Source: Pelomonas paludis (GTDB lineage: Bacteria; Pseudomonadota; Gammaproteobacteria; Burkholderiales; Burkholderiaceae_C). Taken from it: DNA of 64,000 nt. Under the pieces are notes generated by a model. It was not told the origin of the DNA and made no database searches. It saw only the letters and a list, made by a program, of their open reading frames with translations. Location: positions 186,001-250,000 of the forward strand of contig NZ_JBDPZD010000001.1 in assembly GCF_039872745.1 (NCBI RefSeq), written 5' to 3'. How positions within the stretch are numbered: position 1 is the first letter of the stretch; each line of letters starts with the position of its first letter. Both the position numbers and the translations under genes were made by a program. Shown in pieces: positions 43,910 to 52,315 of the stretch.

Positions 43910-44839
43910 TTAGTTCGGGAAGTCGGCGTTGCGGACACCGTCGTAGAACGAAGGTCCAACACGAAGCTGCAGCGAGCCGCGCTTCTTCATGAGCTTGGCG
44001 GCCAGCTTCGGCGACGCGTACCGCGTGAAGTCGAACTCATAGCCAGAGAAGCTTTCGCCGGAGTGGCCGGTCAGTTCCATCGGTTCGGCGTCAGCAAGCT
44101 CTTCGGCTTCGGCCACCGAGATGCCCAGCTCTTCTGCGAGGGCCTCCGCCTTGGTCTTCACCGGCGCGGAGTCCTCATCGTCGTCGCCCCAGTCCTGGTC
44201 GAGAACTGCTGACAACACCTCCACCTCCGGCGCCTCAAAGCAGCGACGGCCGAGACGGACCGTCGTCACTGCAGCTTGGCACTTGATTTGGTGGCCGCTG
44301 TACGGGCGCTCAAGGTCCAGACCCAGCGTGACCTGGACCGGCATGGTCTCGGTGTACGGCTGCTCGATGGTCGCCTTGTCCGGTTCGAGGTCGTTCTCCA
44401 AGTAAACCTCGTCGACGCCGTCGTAGTTGGCGTTGGCGTTGGCCATCTCGTCGTTGACGCGGTCGTCCGAGAACACGGCGTGCTGCACGAGGTCATGGAA
44501 CTCTGCCGCCAAGCCGTCGTAGCTGCTGTGCAGCTTCGTGCGAGGCAGACGCTCCGCGAAGGCCGCATCCATCAGCTTGCGCAGCTCGGTCTGCGAGTGC
44601 GGGAACTTCAGTTCCGCCGCTCGCTCAACGAGCAGGTCGTAGTCGGCCACCACGTGCGGGACGCCATCGAGCGACTGTGGCTCTTGTTCAGCGTTCTGCG
44701 CAGCCTGGAATGCCGTGAGCGACTTGTAGCCCAGAGCGGCGCAGACCAGATGCTGACCGTGACTCAGCGAGATGGCCGCCGTAGACGCAGCAGAGTTCTT
44801 GCGAAGGGAATGGGCGAGGTCGGTAATACCAACAGCCAT
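43910..44839 (-). CDS. Hypothetical protein with a glyoxalase-superfamily-type N-terminal module
   Basis: 309 aa, ATG 44839 with AGGAG 8 nt upstream. The start includes ISLSHGQHLVCAALGYKSL, a short helical module that occurs at the N-terminus of many plasmid and island proteins. The rest is acidic (DWGDDDEDSAP, ELADAEPMEL) with no catalytic motif I can name. The 43638-43909 gap downstream contains a CCCCGG / CCGGGG hairpin near 43800 that may end its transcript. Confidence 0.5.
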   Translation of the reverse strand: MAVGITDLAHSLRKNSAASTAAISLSHGQHLVCAALGYKSLTAFQAAQNAEQEPQSLDGVPHVVADYDLLVERAAELKFPHSQTELRKLMDAAFAERLPRTKLHSSYDGLAAEFHDLVQHAVFSDDRVNDEMANANANYDGVDEVYLENDLEPDKATIEQPYTETMPVQVTLGLDLERPYSGHQIKCQAAVTTVRLGRRCFEAPEVEVLSAVLDQDWGDDDEDSAPVKTKAEALAEELGISVAEAEELADAEPMELTGHSGESFSGYEFDFTRYASPKLAAKLMKKRGSLQLRVGPSFYDGVRNADFPN

Positions 44840-45050
44840 GGCAAAGCTCCTGATTCAGCGCGGACCAGTCGAGCAAATTACACAGGCCCACGCCCAGGCA
44901 GATTTGCGTGGGAGGGGTTGGTAGAACGGAACAGGAAAAACGGGAGACGCTGGTATGAGCTGCTCGATGCTCAGGCGGCGAGGCCTTGGCCTCAAATGTA
45001 ACAGCGGCGCCGCCCGGATGCAAGACGCGGCGTCTCAAGCAAGGGTCTCG

Positions 45051-46727
45051 CTACAGCGTCGCAGCCATCACCTCGGGGAACAGCAGTTCCACCAAGTCGT
45101 CGTACTCCGTGTCTGGCGCATAGGTGGGGTCGCCAGCTTTGATGGCCGCCTTGTACTCGACCACCTTGGCCGCCCACTTGCCCGAGTGGTCCTCGCTTCG
45201 CATGAGGTCCGCGCGGTTGTAGGCCTGCAGCGCTCGCCGGAAATAGTGCAGGTGCCCCCGGTTGCCCGGCACCATGTGGTGAGCAACTTGGATGAAGTTC
45301 GGGAAGCTCCAGCCGAAGACCCTGCCGTACTTGGCGGAGTACAGCGCCTTCAGCAGCGTTGTCGGCAAGTAGCCGGGGTGATGTGGGAAGTTGAGTCCCT
45401 CGGCCGTGATGTCGCGATACAGCGCCTGCCAGACGCGGTCGTCAAACGACCGTTCAGGCATGTACGCAAGGTAGAACGCGTCGAAGCGCTCCCGCAACAG
45501 CGCGCGCCTGCGCTGGGTGTCACGCCAGGCCTGCTGAATCAAGCGGCTGCGTTGGCCATCGAAGTCGAAGTGGTAGGCGCGCTGCGTCGCTGGGTCGAGG
45601 GTGAGTGAGTCGAAGGACACCGTCTCTCGCTGAAGCGCTTCGACGCCGTCGTCCGCTGTTGGCTCCGCCCAGACGCACTCGAGCATGAACCGCTTCTGCC
45701 GCACCGACCGGTCGCGGGTCTCCGACGTGAGCACGAACGCGTTGCGGTTGTTGTTGTAGAAGACGTCGTCCTGCGTGAGCCTCCGGGCGTCCATGCTGAA
45801 CTGCGAGAACACCCAGAACAACAGCCCACCTTCCTGACGGTAGAACTCGCGACGTTGCGCGATGACGTTCAGGTAGGTCGTCGACAACTGGACCTCGAAG
45901 GCGATGGGGATGCCGTTGAAGACAGCGCGCACGTCGGGCTTGCGCCAAGCGCCCGTGACTTCGCCAGTCCATCGCTCCTCGACGGCGATGTCCGTGAAAC
46001 GGCCATCCGCTTGCAGGCACTGAACAATCCAGCGCTTCATCTCGATGTGAAGCCAGCTTTCCTTGATGCCGTTGTACTTGCGCGCGTTGATTTCGTCCTG
46101 CGACAGCTGACCGCGAGTTACCGCTGCGCAGCGACCGTCCTCCAGCGTGTGCCTGAAAAACAGCTTCTTCGCATCGTGCCGGGACACCAGGTAGACGGGC
46201 GTGAAGCACTGGCTGCAGAGGAACCGCGGGTTCACGTCGAGGTTGGTCTGCACCTCCATGCGCAGCTCCATCGCCGCGGGCCAGTCATCGCCGATGACAT
46301 CGCAGTGCCGCTCGAACAGGCCAGTCGAGCGGTCAAGGACCTCGGCCACCTCTGGCTTCTCGACGGCGCAGTCTCCACGCGCACGAGGGAACGGGGAGCC
46401 GAGCGCAACGCCGAACGTGCGCGGTGGCGCACGGAACTCGGCCGGCGTCTCGTGCCAGCTGGACTGGCCCTGAATTCGGGCGGCAGCTTCGAGGGCTGGC
46501 GTGTGCTTCATGCGAACGCCGAGCCGCGCCATCACGGGTCGCAGGCGTCGCGCCAGCGTCTTCACAGGCTCGAGCTGCTTGGGTGCCAACGCTGCGATGG
46601 CGTCTTCGGACAGCTTGGGAGACAGCCGAGGGTTCTTCACCGCAAGGAACGCATGTAACGCAGCGGCTTGGGCAGCAGGGGACGGGTATGCGTCAGCGCC
46701 AGGCGCCGAACGGTCTGGGATGGTCAT
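45051..46727 (-). CDS. CoiA-like / DUF6035-type protein with a nuclease motif
   Basis: 558 aa. ATG 46727 has GGAG 7 nt upstream and replaces the longer frame from 46793. Residues 60-90 carry GVRMKHTPALEAAARIQGQSSW, the shared module. Then a zinc-binding region FLCSQCFTPVYLV...FFRH precedes KPDVRAVFNGIPIAFEVQLS, a PD-(D/E)xK-type core like that of competence protein CoiA and DUF6035. A nuclease acting on foreign DNA is likely; substrate unknown. Confidence 0.65.
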   Translation of the reverse strand: MTIPDRSAPGADAYPSPAAQAAALHAFLAVKNPRLSPKLSEDAIAALAPKQLEPVKTLARRLRPVMARLGVRMKHTPALEAAARIQGQSSWHETPAEFRAPPRTFGVALGSPFPRARGDCAVEKPEVAEVLDRSTGLFERHCDVIGDDWPAAMELRMEVQTNLDVNPRFLCSQCFTPVYLVSRHDAKKLFFRHTLEDGRCAAVTRGQLSQDEINARKYNGIKESWLHIEMKRWIVQCLQADGRFTDIAVEERWTGEVTGAWRKPDVRAVFNGIPIAFEVQLSTTYLNVIAQRREFYRQEGGLLFWVFSQFSMDARRLTQDDVFYNNNRNAFVLTSETRDRSVRQKRFMLECVWAEPTADDGVEALQRETVSFDSLTLDPATQRAYHFDFDGQRSRLIQQAWRDTQRRRALLRERFDAFYLAYMPERSFDDRVWQALYRDITAEGLNFPHHPGYLPTTLLKALYSAKYGRVFGWSFPNFIQVAHHMVPGNRGHLHYFRRALQAYNRADLMRSEDHSGKWAAKVVEYKAAIKAGDPTYAPDTEYDDLVELLFPEVMAATL

Positions 46728-47111
46728 TGATGAGCTCCAAAGCGAAAGCACACAAGGACGGCACGCGTTGCCCGGCTTCCGAGAGGTCATCAAGCCGGAA
46801 TCTGAATCCCAGGGACTTCACCGTGCCAGCCATGGCTGGTGCGTGCACTGCTGGGCGCCCGGAGCCCGCGGTTCGGCTTGAACCGTGAGGTCATGTTACG
46901 AATGCCGAATCGCATGCGTCAAGGCGCGATGGCGCCAGGAACCTCGCTCGCGCAGCCGCTGTACTGCGCCTTTCGTGCGTCGTTCGTTGCGTCCGCGCGA
47001 CCCGATTTTCCTTAGGGTAAAGAGACTTGCGCTGTACGAAAGGACGTCTTGTTAGCTGAGCCGAGCACGCATCACACTTCGCCTTTCGAGCGAGATGGGA
47101 GCAAGCGACGG
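46728..47111. promoter_or_regulatory. Divergent promoter region
   Basis: 384 bp between oppositely oriented genes. AT content rises around 46990-47030 (GATTTTCCTTAGGGTAAAG), where a promoter is plausible, but I cannot assign firm hexamers. No gene is seen. Confidence 0.4.
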
Positions 47112-48680
47112 ATGCCTATTACCCACGTTGCAAAAGAGGACTTTGAGGATTGGCTGGAGCAGCTGGCGGACGAGCTCTGGGCCCATGCGAACTCCGCGCC
47201 GGAGTCGAGCATCGAGGAGCCGTTGCTTCCGGAGATGGTCCTGCGTGCTTGCTTCCAGAGCGTTTCCGACATGGCCAAGCTCGGGCTACCGACGGAGTTC
47301 GGGGGACGAGCCCAGTTCGACATCTGGTGGACGAACTGCCCCTCGCGCCAGGGCCGGACCCTGATGTGGGAGCGCTGGGAATGCTGGAATCTGACGCGGG
47401 CAGAGTACGAGTCGCTGATAGCCAGCGCCGGCGAATCTGAACTTGGCTACGAAGTCGTGGACGAAAAGGTCTGGCGGGGTGACGAGCCACCGTTGAAGCC
47501 GCTGGCCACGTGGAAGTACCACCCAGAACGCATGCGCGGCGTGATGCCGTTCGCAGCTCGCGTCGCTGAGATTGGTCGCCAGTGTCGAGGCAGCCCCAGC
47601 GTCAACGAGCTGAACCTGCTCGCCCAGGCGTGGTCGCAGCCCCCGGGCTACAGCATCATCCATCGGCCACTTCGCCAACGGATAAACAGCCCCAGCCGCA
47701 ACTCGCGTGCGACCACCCGCATCGTGGACATGCTTGTGTTCAACGCTGTCTACTGCGCCAATGGCCGGCAGGTGTTCGACATCCCGCAGCAGCTCAGCGA
47801 CATGTTCCGGAACACTGATGTCGACGACATCACTGCCGAGCACATCCGGGTTCCGTACCCGGGCATCTACCTGCACTTCGGACCACAGTCTCACCTGGCC
47901 GCGGACCCCGCCTGGACTCCCGAGGGAGCCTACATCCAGGAAATCAACGCGCCAGACGGAGACCGCGCTCTGCAGTTCTGCATCGTGTCCGCGCCCACCG
48001 ACCTGGACCGGTACCGCGAGTTCGACGTGAACATCGAGCCGGTGTACGTCCAAGCCCTCGGCCCCCAGCACATGAAGATGGCACTCGGCGAGGCGGTTGA
48101 ACTGGTCCTGGCTGAAAAGATGCAGGCGCTTCGGAAGCAGGTCAGTGACGAGCCCATGGCCAACCTCGACGAAGCAACGCACAAGCTGGCCGCCAACAAC
48201 GGGGTGCGACTGGTGTCCACACAGGGCTCGCGCGCGGCCGCCGAACTGGCTGGACTGGAGCCAATGCATCGCGCGTATCTGGAGATGCTCAAGCTCATCG
48301 TGAATTCGCTGGCGTACCTCACGGCCTATCCGAAGGACGTCGAGACGGTTTGGCCGAAGAACACGTCAGCGCACCTGCTCAGGGACCTGGCCAAGACTGA
48401 CAACCGCAACGAGCAACGTCGCATCCAGTCTCGGCTCGCCGCGCTTGGCTTCACGCCGGTGCACCTCTGTGGACGCAAGCTGGCCGCCGAGCTTGACCAA
48501 CGAGCCGCCGCCTCAGGCGCTGCAGGAACCGTTGCCGCCCACTGGCGCCGGGGGCACTGGCGCCGACAGCCGCATGGACCGCAGAACATGCAGCGCAAGC
48601 TGGTCTGGCTTATGCCGACGCTGGTGAACTCTGGCAAGTCGACCGAGGAAGTTCCCGGCCATCTCTACATGACCAGCTAG
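47112..48680 (+). CDS. Large hypothetical protein, possibly distant AcrVA2-type
   Basis: 522 aa from ATG 47112; the frame opens at a TTG 63 bp earlier. The first 200 residues are unrecognised. The C-terminus VHLCGRKLA, then AHWRRGHWRRQPHGPQ, KLVWLMPTLVN and GHLY follows a pattern I associate with the family named after anti-CRISPR AcrVA2, found on many mobile elements. That link is weak and cannot be tested here. It diverges from the CoiA-like gene and is the rightmost cargo gene. Confidence 0.5.
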   Translation: MPITHVAKEDFEDWLEQLADELWAHANSAPESSIEEPLLPEMVLRACFQSVSDMAKLGLPTEFGGRAQFDIWWTNCPSRQGRTLMWERWECWNLTRAEYESLIASAGESELGYEVVDEKVWRGDEPPLKPLATWKYHPERMRGVMPFAARVAEIGRQCRGSPSVNELNLLAQAWSQPPGYSIIHRPLRQRINSPSRNSRATTRIVDMLVFNAVYCANGRQVFDIPQQLSDMFRNTDVDDITAEHIRVPYPGIYLHFGPQSHLAADPAWTPEGAYIQEINAPDGDRALQFCIVSAPTDLDRYREFDVNIEPVYVQALGPQHMKMALGEAVELVLAEKMQALRKQVSDEPMANLDEATHKLAANNGVRLVSTQGSRAAAELAGLEPMHRAYLEMLKLIVNSLAYLTAYPKDVETVWPKNTSAHLLRDLAKTDNRNEQRRIQSRLAALGFTPVHLCGRKLAAELDQRAAASGAAGTVAAHWRRGHWRRQPHGPQNMQRKLVWLMPTLVNSGKSTEEVPGHLYMTS

Positions 48681-49325
48681 CGGAAATCGGCCTACTTGAG
48701 CGCCAAGCGGAGTTTTCGGTTCTGAAGCTCAGTCGGCTCAACCTTGCGGTCAAGTCAGACAGCCTGGCAGACCGATTTACTGACGATGCCTTCCGTGCCA
48801 TCCCTGGAGATTCCGAACGAACAGCTGTGCCCTGACGCTCAGAACGCGGCTGACATCGTGGTGTCGCCGTCGGCCATCCGGCAGTTCACCGTGGCGCGCA
48901 GCGCATGCTGCGGGGCGAACGCGAAGTTGTCCTCAACCACTGCGGGTTGCATCACGGCGGAATACTTGTCCAAGCCTGGGCATGTCGCTCGAAGCACAGG
49001 CCACTTTTGGCGCCACAACGGCTGCGCCAGCCGCTGAGGCCTTCGACTCGGCGGGCAGCGCCAATGTCTGGGCTGGTATCACCGTCTTTTCAGAGCAGGC
49101 GGCGATGACGAGGCAGACCAGAAGCGGACCAGAATCCGAAGGGATCGGCAAACTCGGTGCGAATTACGTCGTGGCGCGCCTCTAGGCTGGCGCGCGGATC
49201 GGTTCAGCCCGAATTGACGAATCGACTGTCAGACCGAGCGTCTACTCGAAGGCCATCGCCCAAGTGGCGCGCCTTGGTTCAGGCGTTCGCCACTTCGCCG
49301 CTTACTGCTGCGACTGCAACACGAC
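48681..49325. other. Right-end region without a confident gene
   Basis: One frame from about 48660 to 48835 (QLAEIGLLERQAEFSVLKLS onward) reads like protein but has no start. A 67-codon ORF at 48982-49185 (NVWAGITVFSEQAAM region) has an ATG but no clear ribosome site. Both could be remnants. Nothing else is evident before the transposon end repeats. Confidence 0.45.
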
Positions 49326-49372
49326 GGTGAAGCAAAGGTTGGCCGGGAGGGGAGTGAACTTAACTTTGGCCA
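49326..49372 (+). repeat. Inner right-end repeats
   Basis: Two copies of the end unit, GGTGAAGCAAAGGTTGGCCG (49326-49345) and AGTGAACTTAACTTTGGCCA (49353-49372). Both face opposite to the terminal copy. Probable TnsB sites. Confidence 0.6.
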
Positions 49373-49375
49373 ATC

Positions 49376-49402
49376 CGGCCAGACTTTGGGTCAAGTCACA
49401 CA
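49376..49402 (-). repeat. Right terminal inverted repeat
   Basis: Reverse complement of 4270-4296 over all 27 bp. It ends GTCACACA at 49402. Confidence 0.92.
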
Positions 49403-49423
49403 TTGGGGCAGCCCATGTTCGGG

Positions 49424-49499
49424 TGGCGCGCCCGGTTGGGATCGAACCAACAACCCCTGCCTTCGGAGGGCAGTACTCTATCCATTGAGCTACGGGCGC
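49424..49499 (-). tRNA. tRNA-Arg (anticodon CCG)
   Basis: On the minus strand the gene starts GCGCCCGTAGCTCAATGG and closes with CGGGCGC, discriminator G and an encoded CCA (49424-49426). The anticodon stem-loop is CTGCC-CTCCGAA-GGCAG, so the anticodon is CCG. The T-arm contains GGTTCGATCC. It is intact despite the transposon end 21 bp beyond its 3' end. Confidence 0.96.
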
Positions 49500-49653
49500 G
49501 CAGAGCCGGGCATTCTAGCAGCGGACCCCCTGGGAGCAGGGCTGGACGGCGACCCGCCCTCTATAATCCGGCGGTTTGCCAGAGCCCGGCAGCCCGGTGT
49601 GCCTGCACCCGATGGCCCCTGCTGCGGCGAGCCCCAGAACCGAAGAGGACCCC

Positions 49654-50193
49654 ATGAGCGCCGACCACGATCACGCGAATCACGAAGAAGGCCACACCGG
49701 CCCGATCAAGACCCCGAAGCAGTTGGCCTGGGCCGTGTTTTTTGCCTTCGTGGTGCCGGTCATCATCATCATCATGCTGGCCTATTCGGTGACCACGAAC
49801 ACCAAGCCCGGCGCTGGCGCCGAGGCCTTCACCGCTGAAGCCGTGGCCACGCGCCTGGCGCCGGTGGGCAAGGTGGCCGTCAAGGCCGCCGGCGACATGG
49901 CTGCCATGAAGACGGGCGAGCAGGTCTTCCAGGCCCAGTGCTCGGCCTGCCACGCCACCGGCGCTGCCGGCGCTCCCAAGGTGGGCGATGCCGCCGCCTG
50001 GGGCCCGCGCATCAAGACGGGTTTCGAAGCGCTGCTGAACTCGGCCCTCAAGGGCAAGAACGCCATGGGCGCCCAAGGTGGCGGCGACTTCAGCGACTTT
50101 GAAATCGGCCGTGCCGTGGTCTACATGGCCAACCAGGGCGGTGCCAAGTTCGACGAACCCAAGGCCCCGGCCGCTGCTGCCTCGGCCCCCTGA
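49654..50193 (+). CDS. Membrane-anchored class I cytochrome c
   Basis: 179 aa. One transmembrane helix (residues 25-45), then a periplasmic domain with heme motif CSACH (Cys96, Cys99, His100) and a likely distal Met in KNAMGAQ. An Ala/Pro-rich tail follows. ATG 49654 has AAGAGG upstream; the longer frame from 49576 is rejected. It would carry electrons in the periplasm. Single gene ended by a strong terminator. Confidence 0.9.
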   Translation: MSADHDHANHEEGHTGPIKTPKQLAWAVFFAFVVPVIIIIMLAYSVTTNTKPGAGAEAFTAEAVATRLAPVGKVAVKAAGDMAAMKTGEQVFQAQCSACHATGAAGAPKVGDAAAWGPRIKTGFEALLNSALKGKNAMGAQGGGDFSDFEIGRAVVYMANQGGAKFDEPKAPAAAASAP

Positions 50194-50213
50194 GCGGCGC
50201 TCGGACCGTGCTG

Positions 50214-50239
50214 AAAGGGTCGCCTCAGGCGACCCTTTT
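50214..50239. terminator. Bidirectional intrinsic terminator
   Basis: 11-bp perfect stem AAAGGGTCGCC / GGCGACCCTTT with a TCA loop and a T-run. The loop is also the stop codon of the opposing gene at 50225, so it serves both convergent genes. Confidence 0.88.
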
Positions 50240-50782
50240 GCTTTCTGGCTGCGCGCGTTGCTGCGGCGGCTGCGGGCGGCGGACGAAGCCATAGCGCTTG
50301 GGCCATTTGGCGGCCACGCCGGGCTCAGGGCGCCAGATGCCGCGCTCGACAAACTCGGCCGCCTGACTCATGTCGAGGCTGTGGACGAGGCCGAAGCCGA
50401 GGTCGGTCACCAGATAGAGCCGGCCGGTCTCGTCGATGCGGCTGTCCTCCACCGTGGCGAGCCGGCCGGTGTGGCTGAGCACGCTGCCATCGGGCTGCAG
50501 CCGCCAGATCCAGGGCGTGGTTTCGAGCTCGACATACACGCGCTGCGGGCCGTTCTGGAAGAACCAGCAGCCCTCGTCGTCACACAGGTAGTTGCGGCCG
50601 ATGAAGGCGAGCAGCTTGTCGTGCTCAATGCGGCTGCCCTTGACCTGCGGGAAGTGCCCGGCGTGCTGCACGCGCTCATCGCGCATGTACCAGTCGCCGC
50701 GGGCGTCGAGCGCCAGCCAGTCGTAGCAGTGGGGGACATTGGGCCATTTGCGCAGCGCCGCCTGAACGAGCTCATCCACCAT
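50225..50782 (-). CDS. Conserved hypothetical protein downstream of a YheT hydrolase
   Basis: 185 aa. ATG 50782 has GGGAG 6 nt upstream. Rich in Trp, Tyr and Asp, with HCYDWLALDARGDWYMRD, then WFFQNGPQRVYVELETTPW. The beta-rich chain may be a DUF-type enzyme or binding protein; I do not name a function. It lies 2 bp after the hydrolase gene and belongs to a three-gene operon (52223 to 50225). Confidence 0.7.
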   Translation of the reverse strand: MVDELVQAALRKWPNVPHCYDWLALDARGDWYMRDERVQHAGHFPQVKGSRIEHDKLLAFIGRNYLCDDEGCWFFQNGPQRVYVELETTPWIWRLQPDGSVLSHTGRLATVEDSRIDETGRLYLVTDLGFGLVHSLDMSQAAEFVERGIWRPEPGVAAKWPKRYGFVRRPQPPQQRAQPESKRVA

Positions 50783-50784
50783 CG

Positions 50785-51771
50785 CTAGCTCCCGGCCGTC
50801 GCGCGCTGGAGCCACTCCAGCACCTGCTCAGGCAGGCTGCGAATATGCCCGGGCGGCAAGCCAGAAGCAAACCCTACATGGCCACCCTGTAAAGGTTGCC
50901 AGAGGGTGACGTGCGCGCCGGCCTCGACTGGCCGGGGCAGGCTGTGCGCCGGCACGAAGGGGTCATTGCGCGCATTGAGCGCCAGCGCCGGCACGCGGAT
51001 GCGGTGCAGATGCGGCCGCGCCGACGCACGGGCGTAGTAGTCGTCCACCCCGGCAAAACCGTGCAGGGGCGCGGTGAAGGCGTCGTCGAACTCGCGGATG
51101 GTGGTGGCGCGGCGCAGGCGCTCGCCATCAAAGAGGCCGGGGTACTGCTGCAGCTTGCGCAGGGACTTCGGGACCATGGTGCGCAGGAAGCGCCGGGCAT
51201 AGACCAGCCGGTTGAAGCCCTGGTCGATGGCCACGCCACAGGCCGCCAGGTCGAGCGGCGAGCACACCGAGGCCACCGCCTGCACCGTACCCTGGGCCGC
51301 ATCGCCCTGCTCGCCGGCCCAGCGCATCAGCGCATTCCCGCCGAGCGAGATGCCCACCGCATACAGCGGCCGGCCGTGCTGCTGCCGCAAGCGCTGCAGG
51401 ATCCAGTCGATCTCTTCGTGGTCGCCCGAGTGGTAGGCGCGCGGCGCGCGGTTCAGCTCGCCCGAGCAACCGCGGAAGTGCGGCAGCGCCAGCTGCCAAC
51501 CGAGCGCCCGCGCGGCACCGGCAAACGAGCGGCTGGAGTGACTGTGCCGGTCGCCCTCCAGGCCGTGGAAGAGCACCAGCAGCGGCGCATCGGGGCGCGC
51601 TGCGGGCAGGAAGTCGACATCGATGAAATCGCCGTCCGGCGTGTCCCAGCGCTCTCGGCGCCAGGCCAGCGGGCCGCCCGCGTGGGTGCGCGAGAACAGT
51701 GCGGGCCAGATGGTTTGCGCATGCCCGCCGGGCAGCCAACGTGGGGCGCGGTAGTGCAGGGCGGCGCTCAA
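50785..51771 (-). CDS. YheT-family alpha/beta hydrolase
   Basis: 328 aa. PRWLPGGHAQTIWP at the start, oxyanion region LFHGLEGDRHSHSS and nucleophile elbow GISLGG with Ser142 are typical of YheT/EMB8 hydrolases. NDPFVPA supplies the Asp and GGHVGF the His of the triad. Substrate unknown, probably a lipid or short ester. It overlaps the upstream SnoaL-like gene by 4 bp. Confidence 0.88.
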   Translation of the reverse strand: MSAALHYRAPRWLPGGHAQTIWPALFSRTHAGGPLAWRRERWDTPDGDFIDVDFLPAARPDAPLLVLFHGLEGDRHSHSSRSFAGAARALGWQLALPHFRGCSGELNRAPRAYHSGDHEEIDWILQRLRQQHGRPLYAVGISLGGNALMRWAGEQGDAAQGTVQAVASVCSPLDLAACGVAIDQGFNRLVYARRFLRTMVPKSLRKLQQYPGLFDGERLRRATTIREFDDAFTAPLHGFAGVDDYYARASARPHLHRIRVPALALNARNDPFVPAHSLPRPVEAGAHVTLWQPLQGGHVGFASGLPPGHIRSLPEQVLEWLQRATAGS

Positions 51772-52223
51772 TGCAGGGTGTCGCCGTCGGACATCAGCTC
51801 CTGCACGTCACCCGCGCTGCCGGGGCTGGCGTGGTGCAGCACCAGGCGCCAGCCCAGGGCCGTCTTGAGGAAGACATTGGTGGCGATGACCCAGGCCACC
51901 GTGGAGGTACGGGCCGCCGGGTCGCCCACCTGCACGCGCTCCAGCACGTGGTGGATGGCACAGTCGCCCGACTGCAGGCGCCGCACGCGCTCCGGGTGCA
52001 CGGGGATGGCGCCATTGCCAAACACCTGCTCGAAGCCGGCCCGGATGGCCTCCAGGCCCACCAGGCGCGGCCCGCCGGGGTGGACGCAGGCAACTTCGTC
52101 TTCGTCAGCCCAGAGCTGCATCAGGCGGTCCAGGTCAGCGTGCTGCAAGGCCTCGTAGAACTGCGTCTCCGTGTCATCGGGCGAGGCGAGCAGCGCGGCG
52201 GTCTTGGCGGCGGGGCGGGGCAT
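51768..52223 (-). CDS. SnoaL/NTF2-like domain protein
   Basis: 151 aa. The cone-shaped fold markers FYEALQHADLDRLMQLWADEDEV, CVHPGG, then AWVIATNVFLKT and GWRLVLHHAS fit the NTF2-like SnoaL_3 group. No enzyme activity can be assigned. It heads the operon with the YheT hydrolase. It diverges from the lipoprotein gene at 52316 across 92 bp. Confidence 0.82.
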   Translation of the reverse strand: MPRPAAKTAALLASPDDTETQFYEALQHADLDRLMQLWADEDEVACVHPGGPRLVGLEAIRAGFEQVFGNGAIPVHPERVRRLQSGDCAIHHVLERVQVGDPAARTSTVAWVIATNVFLKTALGWRLVLHHASPGSAGDVQELMSDGDTLH

Positions 52224-52315
52224 TGCAGCATTCTAAGAACCCGGCCCCGCGCTGCGCCCGCTCACCCCCAAACTGCGCCGTTACAGTGCGCCCCAAAACA
52301 TGGGAGAGACATCAC

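Larger units (their letters stand above)
4270..49402. mobile_element. Tn7-like transposon, about 45.1 kb, beside tRNA-Arg
   Basis: Both ends carry the same 27-bp sequence in inverted orientation, beginning TGTGTGACTTGACCC, as expected for TGT...ACA ends of the Tn7/Tn5053 superfamily. Internal related repeats resemble transposase-binding sites. Inside lie a TnsA-TnsB fusion, a TnsC ATPase and two TniQ proteins. The right end is 21 bp from the 3' CCA of tRNA-Arg, comparable to the offset of Tn7 from glmS. The 5-bp flanks (GTCAT left, TTGGG right) do not match, so no target duplication is visible. No CRISPR array was seen, so protein-guided insertion is inferred. Cargo is mostly defence-like. 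Confidence 0.88.
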
